Below, in pieces: positions 7,145 through 11,841 of a DNA stretch of 11,841 bases (position 1 is its first letter; the number at the start of each line of letters is the position of its first letter). The notes under the pieces were generated by a model. It saw only the letters and a list, made by a program, of their open reading frames with translations, ran no database searches and was not told the DNA's origin. A program made the translations under genes and the position numbers. The DNA is from Muribaculaceae bacterium (GTDB taxonomy: Bacteria; Bacteroidota; Bacteroidia; Bacteroidales; Muribaculaceae): positions 1 to 11,841 of the forward strand of contig JAIDBM010000005.1 of assembly GCA_029056365.1 (NCBI GenBank), in the 5' to 3' direction.

Positions 7145-8707
7145 TTATCTGATTATTGTCTTTGTTACATTCTTGCCCTGACGTACAATGTAGATGCCGG
7201 GCACAAGAGCCTCGCCCGATACGGGAGTGCCGTCGATGCGGAAATATTCGGCCGGAGCGTTGTTGTCGCCTTCGACAGTCACCGACTCGATGCCCGACTG
7301 GCCGCCCTTAAGCTGGCCGGGAGCGAAATCAATCGCGAACTCACCCTTGCTGTTGGCTTCATACCAGCCGCCGGGGTTGATGCCGGGCACCATGAACGAC
7401 AGCGAACCCTTGGGGAAGGTTATCTTGTCGTTTGCAAAAAGGCCATACCAGTTGCGTTCTCTGATCTGCTCCTCGGTGTAGCCGTATCCGGGGAATGCAG
7501 GATGGTTGACGGCGCGGTCGGCCTTCGACCAGATTTCCATGACACCGAATCTCATGTCGAGACCTACGCCCTGGGCACGTTCGAGAACCACCGCATCGGG
7601 ATCGGAGGCATCGATATAGATATACCAGTGGCGGGTGTCGTCAAAGTAGTTTCCGCTGCTGAGAGGACATGCCGGGCCGTAGGCATCGACAAGGCGGATA
7701 TAACCCGGACGCTCGGTGCTTTCCTCCACATCTACTTCGTATGTATACGACGGGAACGTAAATCCGTAAGGTATCAGTTCCTCGACTGCCGAAATAATAC
7801 CTTCGTGATATGTGGCCTTGCCGGCCTTGCGCCATTCTCTCTGGCTGAGACTGACTTCGAGGGTACGGGTAAATGCCGAACGGGGGTTGCCTTCGAAATA
7901 GGGCACAACCACAATGGTGAATCTGCCGTCGCCTGTATAGGGCACTCCTACAACACCGCCGGCTGTAACCTCCTTCGAAGCTATTGTTCCGGCCACAACA
8001 GCGGCTGCGGCTCCTTCGGCTTCATCGGCAGGAACCATGGCCACAAGGGCTTTTTCAACCGACTTTCCAAGGGTGATGTTGAAGTTCACCTCATTGCCGT
8101 CGGTGCTGAGGCCTATGAGATCGGCTGTAATGTCAAGGTCGGGTGCTCCGGGTAGCTTCAGACGGAACTTGCCCTCATAATCGCCTACAGCGAACTGAAT
8201 GTCATCGTCCCACTCCTCGGTGGTATCCCACAGTCCGGAGAGCACGGCCATGGGCGGGAAGGTGATGGCTCCGTCGACAAGTTTGCCATATACTTTTTCG
8301 GCTTTTTCCGGATTGCCCTCCACATTCAGATATTCATCGGCAAGCGAGCCTGCAATGAGCATCTGGTCCACTCCGGCCATATATCCGGTTTTCGAACGCT
8401 CCACATAGCAGCGCTCGGGGTCGGAAGCGTCTACTGTTATATACCATTCGCCGTCGTAGCAGCCGGGAGAGCCGATAAAATTGGGATAGTCGGCATAGGG
8501 ATTCATTATACGATAGCGGCCCGGAGTCTGCTCGCTCTCCTGGATTTCCACCGACACCTCGGGATAAGAGGCAATGGTGTAGTAGGCGTGCAAGAAGTTC
8601 TCGCGGAACAAGCCGGTGCCAATCGGTTTCCATGTTTCCTGCGCGGCAGCCGGAATGCCCATCAGGGCTCCGAGGAGTACCGGAAGGAATAAACGTGATG
8701 TTTTCAT
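7145..8707 (-). CDS. Secreted protein with duplicated domain of unknown function and short C-terminal sorting-like tail
   Basis: This encodes 520 residues with a signal peptide (MKTSRLFLPVLL...PAAAQ|ETW, cleaved near residue 23). The body has two copies of one domain, at about 24-160 and 290-452. Each opens with W(K/R)..G.(G/A)...E, then shows 'E(S/E)..(T)PG.(Y)(I/R)', an acidic or aromatic 'WYI..DASDP..(V/Y).ER', and ends with 'G..(D/N).(K/A)ITFP'. A beta-rich linker domain (about 170-288) separates them. The last 45 residues ('YFRIDGTPV...LVPGIYIVRQG...TIIR') resemble the short secretion tails common in Bacteroidales. I do not recognise a named family and see no catalytic residues. The gene lies 36 bp after the CGWC protein gene and 18 bp before the next, so it is the middle gene of an operon. 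No promoter or terminator is visible in either gap. Confidence 0.92.
   Translation of the reverse strand: MKTSRLFLPVLLGALMGIPAAAQETWKPIGTGLFRENFLHAYYTIASYPEVSVEIQESEQTPGRYRIMNPYADYPNFIGSPGCYDGEWYITVDASDPERCYVERSKTGYMAGVDQMLIAGSLADEYLNVEGNPEKAEKVYGKLVDGAITFPPMAVLSGLWDTTEEWDDDIQFAVGDYEGKFRLKLPGAPDLDITADLIGLSTDGNEVNFNITLGKSVEKALVAMVPADEAEGAAAAVVAGTIASKEVTAGGVVGVPYTGDGRFTIVVVPYFEGNPRSAFTRTLEVSLSQREWRKAGKATYHEGIISAVEELIPYGFTFPSYTYEVDVEESTERPGYIRLVDAYGPACPLSSGNYFDDTRHWYIYIDASDPDAVVLERAQGVGLDMRFGVMEIWSKADRAVNHPAFPGYGYTEEQIRERNWYGLFANDKITFPKGSLSFMVPGINPGGWYEANSKGEFAIDFAPGQLKGGQSGIESVTVEGDNNAPAEYFRIDGTPVSGEALVPGIYIVRQGKNVTKTIIR
7352..8638 (-). repeat. Internal duplication: copy A (8228-8638) and copy B (7352-7840)
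   Basis: Copy A (residues 24-160) and copy B (290-452) share the landmarks WK.IGTGLF.E / WRKAGKATYHE, 'EIQESEQTPGRYRIMNPY' / 'DVEESTERPGYIRLVDAY', 'WYITVDASDPERCYVERSKTG' (split here by family position) / 'WYIYIDASDPDAVVLERAQG' and 'DGAITFP' / 'NDKITFP'. Copy B is longer because of an insertion around residues 396-420. The order and spacing are too consistent for chance, but divergence is high. Confidence 0.8.
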
Positions 8708-8743
8708 TATGAGTGGTATTATTAGTTGGATTTTATTGACTTT

Positions 8744-10585
8744 TTATTTTACTATCACTTTGCTGGTTGTGGCCTTGCCCGACACAAGCACTCTCACCAC
8801 ATACAGGCCGGGGGCGAGGGCAACACGCGATGCTCCGGCCACAGTGGCGGCGCAGGTGCCGTCGGCACGGAACACATCGGCACGCTCGAATTCGCCTTCG
8901 ATTTCAACCGCTCCGGATAGAGCGCGGACTTCAACACCCGACATGTCGATTTCGTCGACAGCGGAGTTTTCGTCAATCTTGCATTTGGCCGCAGTTACGA
9001 TTTCGCCTGTGTTGCGGTCGATAAGCAGCGCTATCACATTGGTGTTGGCATGGTTCTGAAGTATCGGCGATGCAATGGGCATCTCGGCCTCATAACGGTA
9101 GGTTTCGCCTTTACGCAGTTCGGCGGGCAGATTTCCGCCGGTACCGTTCCAGTTGTCGATACGGCGGGCGACATCGTTGTACATGAGACTTACCGGATTT
9201 GATTTGTTTTCAAATCCGCCCATTCCGCCATTGGCTCCACCGGCATAATTGTTCATCTGATAATAGGGGCCCACGTTGTCTTCGGTCTGGACAAGCGCGA
9301 AACCATAGTTGTGCGACTCGATGTCGGAGCCGAATGTAACCTTTGTAACCACACGGAGCGCTGATTTCTCGGCATCGGCATATCCGGCACGTATTGTAAG
9401 GTTGAGGTTGACCACTCCGGCCTGGTTCTTGTAGAGTGTCTCGCATGTGGCAGGCTGCGGAGAGAACACTCCAATTTCACGGCTGCGGTTTATAACGGCC
9501 TTTGGATAGCCGCCGGCGAAACTCGTGTTCCATGCATCATATGTGGCGCATTCCATCGGGTCGCCGCCATAGTTGTGCACAGCTATGCCGATATAGTCGT
9601 CGGGATGATTTTCGCGCATTTCCTCCATGGCTATATAGCCGGCGGGACACCAGCCGCAGCCTGTGCCTGTGCCTTCCTCGATAACCACCACGCGCGGGAA
9701 TATATAGTCCGATGCGATGGTGTTCTGCAATGACTGCGCCGATGCGAAGAGGTTGGCGTTGCCGTTTACCTGCTCCACAGCGAAGCTTACCGGCAGCTCC
9801 GGATTCTCCTGCGATGTACGGCCGGTGAGCCGCACACTACATCGTGCTCCGGGCGCAAGCGCCTCGTCGAACTGAACCGGGGTTTCAACCGGACCGTCCT
9901 GGCCGAACATGGCGGTAGTGGAAACGTTCTGTACCGAATTCACTCCGATATTAAGCAGATCGACCTCGTAACTGAAATCGCGGTTTATGCCTACCGACTT
10001 GGGCAGCGACATGCCCACCGGCACCACGGCGTTTTCAGGCTGGTTGTCGCCTTCGATCGTGGCCCGGATGTTCAATGCGCCGTAGCCGGGGTACTGGTTC
10101 CATACCGGTTTCTGGCCGTCGGCCCAGAAGGCAAGATTGCTGAACATGCCCATGCCCGCAAGGTCGGAGGAGTCGAAGCCTATGGGCTGGCCGGTAGAGG
10201 TGGTCTGACGATAGGTATAGCCTATATAAAACCGACGGCCCTCTATCTCATAGGGCTGGTCGAGGACTATTTCGGTAAAGGTGTTTAACTTTATATTACC
10301 TTCCTGTTTGTAGAACGGTTCGGATTCAAGGTCGTATGTAAGGTACACGTTCACGACCTTGTTCTGACCCGAGCGGATAGCGAGGTCAACGGCCGTGATT
10401 CTGGAACCCTGCATCGCCTTGGCGACATCCTCAGGCACCTCGATGGCGGCGCTGTAGTTTGTTCCGGTCTGTCCGGTGCCCACACCGTTGATATGGTCGG
10501 TACATATACCATAAGTATATGTAGCCTCGGCTCTTGCGCACATTGCGGCCAAGGCAACCAAAGAATAGAGTAAAAATCTTTTCAT
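8744..10585 (-). CDS. Omp28-like secreted thioredoxin-fold protein with CGWC motif and C-terminal sorting-like tail
   Basis: This encodes 613 residues with a signal peptide (MKRFLLYSLVALAAMCARA|E, cleaved near residue 19). An N-terminal beta-sandwich (about 20-180) is followed by a CARDB-like domain (about 183-285). A thioredoxin-like domain begins near 295 with 'RVVVIEEGTGTGCGWCPAG'. The CxxC cysteines are C310 and C313, and a likely cis-proline is P361 in 'GGYPKAVINR'. This pattern, with 'IGIAVHNYGGDPM' after it, fits Omp28-related outer-membrane proteins of Bacteroidetes. A beta-rich region (390-535) and a tail (540-613, 'LAPGLYVVRV...SKVIVK') complete it. Further cysteines at 346 and 381 could form a structural disulphide. 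It is the first gene after the 349-bp regulatory gap and leads the operon. Thiol oxidoreductase activity is inferred from the motif. Omp28-type proteins are not well characterised, so a purely structural role is possible. Confidence 0.92.
   Translation of the reverse strand: MKRFLLYSLVALAAMCARAEATYTYGICTDHINGVGTGQTGTNYSAAIEVPEDVAKAMQGSRITAVDLAIRSGQNKVVNVYLTYDLESEPFYKQEGNIKLNTFTEIVLDQPYEIEGRRFYIGYTYRQTTSTGQPIGFDSSDLAGMGMFSNLAFWADGQKPVWNQYPGYGALNIRATIEGDNQPENAVVPVGMSLPKSVGINRDFSYEVDLLNIGVNSVQNVSTTAMFGQDGPVETPVQFDEALAPGARCSVRLTGRTSQENPELPVSFAVEQVNGNANLFASAQSLQNTIASDYIFPRVVVIEEGTGTGCGWCPAGYIAMEEMRENHPDDYIGIAVHNYGGDPMECATYDAWNTSFAGGYPKAVINRSREIGVFSPQPATCETLYKNQAGVVNLNLTIRAGYADAEKSALRVVTKVTFGSDIESHNYGFALVQTEDNVGPYYQMNNYAGGANGGMGGFENKSNPVSLMYNDVARRIDNWNGTGGNLPAELRKGETYRYEAEMPIASPILQNHANTNVIALLIDRNTGEIVTAAKCKIDENSAVDEIDMSGVEVRALSGAVEIEGEFERADVFRADGTCAATVAGASRVALAPGLYVVRVLVSGKATTSKVIVK
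10046..10528 (-). repeat. N-terminal beta-sandwich of the Omp28-like protein, probable distant copy (R6) of the shared module
   Basis: Residues 20-180 show the same broad order of strands as the modules of the two large proteins. There is a Y-rich opening with 'GTNYSAAIEVPEDVAKAM', an 'I.AVDLAI' strand, 'VNVYLTYDLES', 'F.E.VLDQPYEIEGRRFYIGYTY', and a late 'GALNIRATI' strand leading into a CARDB-like domain. Identity is low, so this assignment is structural inference only. Confidence 0.4.
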
Positions 10586-10646
10586 TTAATATTGATGATG
10601 ATTCTATTTTGGGGTTTATTATAGATTCTGACAGGTTGCATCGGCT

Positions 10647-10670
10647 GGCCGCGCCCATTTCGGCGCCGCC
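10647..10670 (-). promoter_or_regulatory. GC-rich leader hairpin upstream of the Omp28-like gene
   Basis: Positions 10647-10649 pair with 10668-10670 and 10651-10655 with 10662-10666, with a single C/C mismatch (G/G on the minus strand) and a 6-base loop. It lies in the predicted 5' untranslated region, about 62 bases before the start codon. It is not followed by a U tract, so it is more likely an mRNA stability or regulatory structure than a terminator. Confidence 0.4.
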
Positions 10671-10683
10671 ATCGGAAGAAGGC

Positions 10684-10716
10684 AAAAAAGGATAACCGCC
10701 GACTATCGCTGTCGGC
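10684..10716 (-). promoter_or_regulatory. Candidate attenuator: two overlapping hairpins with a U6 tract
   Basis: Hairpin A pairs 10698-10703 with 10711-10716 (GCCGAC/GTCGGC, 7-base loop). Hairpin B pairs 10691-10697 with 10701-10707 (minus strand GATAGTC GGC GGTTATC, two G-U pairs) and is followed after one C by six T residues (10689-10684). A and B share 10698-10707 and cannot form together. This layout would allow terminator versus anti-terminator folding about 10 bases after the predicted transcription start. Both stems are short, and chance is possible. Confidence 0.3.
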
Positions 10717-10734
10717 TCAATTTGTTCACGCTGG

Positions 10735-10765
10735 TAAAATTAGTGAAAATTTTTGGTTCGGCAAA
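10735..10765 (-). promoter_or_regulatory. Bacteroidetes-type promoter candidate for the operon
   Basis: On the minus strand TTTG (10765-10762) is followed after exactly 19 bases by TAATTTTA (10742-10735). The Bacteroides primary sigma consensus is TTTG, 19-21 bases, TAnnTTTG, so only the final base of the second box differs. Transcription would start near 10728 and give a leader of about 140 nt to the ATG at 10585. No other pair in the gap fits as well. Confidence 0.5.
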
Positions 10766-10873
10766 TAAATTGAATATAAAAATTGGCCAACGCATCCATT
10801 TTTACGATTTTTAGGCAAAAATCACATAAACAACGGTAATAAGTGCAACAGCGATAACGGCTTAGAAACAACT

Positions 10874-10912
10874 TGGGCCGCGCTGTAACCGATGTATTAC
10901 AAGCGCGGCCCA
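10874..10912 (-). terminator. Terminator hairpin of the right-hand Fn3-like protein gene
   Basis: An 11-bp perfect stem (10874-10884 with 10902-10912, TGGGCCGCGCT/AGCGCGGCCCA) can be extended inward. It begins 22 bases past the stop codon. On the minus strand it is followed by AGTTGTTTCT, a moderate U-rich stretch. It isolates the right-hand gene from the operon starting near 10728. Confidence 0.65.
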
Positions 10913-10934
10913 TGCTTATGGCGGATTACTGTTA

Positions 10935-11841
10935 TTACAGTTTCACAATATTGATGCCCGATGTTGCTACCCGTCCGTAACCGGAACGATTTCCTAACGG
11001 AACGGGAATCATGCGGCTGGCGATTTTAGCAGCCGAACTCAGCTTCACTCCCGAAGGCTGTGCAATGGCTGCAGTTGTGTGGCGCAGCACTGTAGGTTCG
11101 CCCCAAACTCCGTCGGCATTCTTGGCGGCGGCAATCGCAACCACTGTGGTGTTGGGGTTAATCTGGAAGTCGGTGGTGATGGGCGCGAAGAAGAACCAGT
11201 TGGCCATGTTGGGCACCGGAGGCTCGCTGGCAACGGCTTCTTTACATGCATCGGGGTCGGCATCGTACTGCTCGGCCATATACACTCCGAAGCGATAGCT
11301 CCATGTCTGGTCGTTGGGCACGAACGAGAAGAACTGGCTCGGCAGCATCTCGCCGTTCCAGTCGGCAAGACGGTAGTCGCCGACAAGGATTTCTACCGAC
11401 GCGGCTCCGCTTCCTCCCTGCTTGAGGGTAGACATTTCGAACACCTGGAGTTCGGCCATGTTGCCGTTTTTGTCGAGTGGCTGCACATAGAGCTCATAGT
11501 CGGTGTTCGGTTCAAGCTGCTTGTACTGGTATTCGAGAGCGCCGTATTTCTGCTCGCCGCCGAATGTCTGTATCATCTGACCCATGTTGGAGAAGCCGAA
11601 CATGGGACCGAACTGCTCGAACTGAGCTTTGGCCTGGCCTTCCTCGAAAATGCAGAAGGTGTAGGAAAGCACATCGGAGTTGGGGGTAAAAGTAAGGTCG
11701 AGTGTTGTGAGACCAGTTCCTGATACATGAACATATAATTTAGTATTGAATAGCACAGGAGAGTTATACTTGGTTAAATATACATCACGTAAGTCTCCGA
11801 AAAAGACGTACATGTCTATTAAGAGGCTCACAAAGGCGTAT
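10935..11841 (-). CDS. Secreted/surface protein with two Fn3-like units, 5' end beyond the window
   Basis: The frame ends in a double stop (TAATAA, 10932-10937). It is open to the right edge, with no stop upstream of the GTG at 11829-11831. That GTG is not followed by a signal peptide, so the gene is 5'-partial. Counting from it, two Ig/Fn3-like units are visible: about 37-137 ('LTTLDLTFTPNSDVLSYTF...LEPNTDYELYVQPLDKNG') and about 144-253 ('ASVEILVGDYRLADWNGE...NPNTTVVAIAAAKNADGVWGEPTV'). The C terminus ('GYGRVATSGINIVKL') lacks a full sorting domain. No enzymatic motif is seen. The first ~36 codons are much more AT-rich than the rest and may not belong to the ancestral gene. Its own terminator separates it from the operon on its left. 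Confidence 0.8.
   Translation of the reverse strand, partial: YAFVSLLIDMYVFFGDLRDVYLTKYNSPVLFNTKLYVHVSGTGLTTLDLTFTPNSDVLSYTFCIFEEGQAKAQFEQFGPMFGFSNMGQMIQTFGGEQKYGALEYQYKQLEPNTDYELYVQPLDKNGNMAELQVFEMSTLKQGGSGAASVEILVGDYRLADWNGEMLPSQFFSFVPNDQTWSYRFGVYMAEQYDADPDACKEAVASEPPVPNMANWFFFAPITTDFQINPNTTVVAIAAAKNADGVWGEPTVLRHTTAAIAQPSGVKLSSAAKIASRMIPVPLGNRSGYGRVATSGINIVKL
11711..11841. other. AT-rich terminal segment, possible recombination or insertion junction
   Basis: GC content by count is about 34% over 11701-11820, against clearly more than half in the coding sequence to the left. The shift occurs near 11700-11715, just before the recognisable Fn3-like unit. The minus frame stays open through it, and so does a plus-strand frame from 11731 to the edge (37 codons, hydrophilic and Lys/Tyr-rich). 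No inverted repeat or recombinase site was recognised. Confidence 0.4.

Larger units (their letters stand above)
10586..10934. other. 349-bp intergenic region with terminator, promoter and structured leader
   Basis: No open reading frame of convincing quality lies here. From right to left it holds the terminator of the right-hand gene (10874-10912), an AT-rich stretch (10740-10873) with the promoter candidate, and a GC-rich patch (10641-10720) containing hairpins. A plain AT-rich segment then leads into the ATG at 10585. No Shine-Dalgarno motif precedes that ATG, which is usual for Bacteroidetes. Confidence 0.7.

Noticed and set aside
10698..10716. Terminator for plus-strand transcription in the intergenic region
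   Set aside because: The hairpin is not followed by a T tract on the plus strand, and no plus-strand gene is present to need one.
11829..11831. GTG as the true start of the right-hand gene
   Set aside because: The frame is open upstream to the window edge, and no signal peptide or leader pattern follows the GTG. It is only the first start-like codon within the window.
11731..11841. Plus-strand partial gene at the right edge
   Set aside because: Only 37 codons are open, with no start codon context and no recognisable motif. It is noted as an alternative reading in the findings but not called as a gene.

Overview
The window looks like chromosomal DNA from a Bacteroidales gut commensal, most likely Muribaculaceae or a close Prevotella/Barnesiella-type relative. 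The reasons are moderately GC-rich coding sequence, start sites without Shine-Dalgarno motifs and with A/C/T-rich leaders, a Bacteroidetes-type promoter, and a run of large exported beta-rich proteins with C-terminal domains like type IX secretion (T9SS) sorting signals. This placement rests on protein style, not on a marker gene.

All genes lie on the minus strand, so transcription runs from high to low coordinates. At the right edge (10935-11831 and beyond) is the 3' part of a secreted protein with two Fn3-like units, followed by its own terminator hairpin (10874-10912). The intergenic stretch 10586-10934 carries a plausible promoter (TTTG-N19-TAATTTTA, 10735-10765) and a structured leader of about 140 nt with overlapping hairpins and a U tract.

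This leader precedes an apparent operon: an Omp28/thioredoxin-fold protein with a CGWC motif (8744-10585), a protein with an internally duplicated domain of unknown function (7145-8707, gap 36 bp), and a 1090-residue propeller/Fn3/jelly-roll protein (3854-7126, gap 18 bp). A good rho-independent terminator (3811-3838) separates these from the last gene, a 1242-residue protein with four copies of one beta-sandwich module, three CARDB-like domains and a sorting domain (50-3778). A very strong GC hairpin (7-38) follows it.

The four complete proteins all have signal peptides and C-terminal sorting-like tails, and three of them (50-3778, 3854-7126 and probably 8744-10585) share the same beta-sandwich module. 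This suggests a co-expressed set of surface-displayed or secreted proteins, with the CGWC protein as a possible thiol partner. No enzyme active site other than the CGWC motif was recognised, and no T9SS machinery, tRNA, rRNA, CRISPR array or recognisable transposase was seen. The rightmost ~130 bp are clearly more AT-rich than the rest and may mark a recombination or insertion junction.
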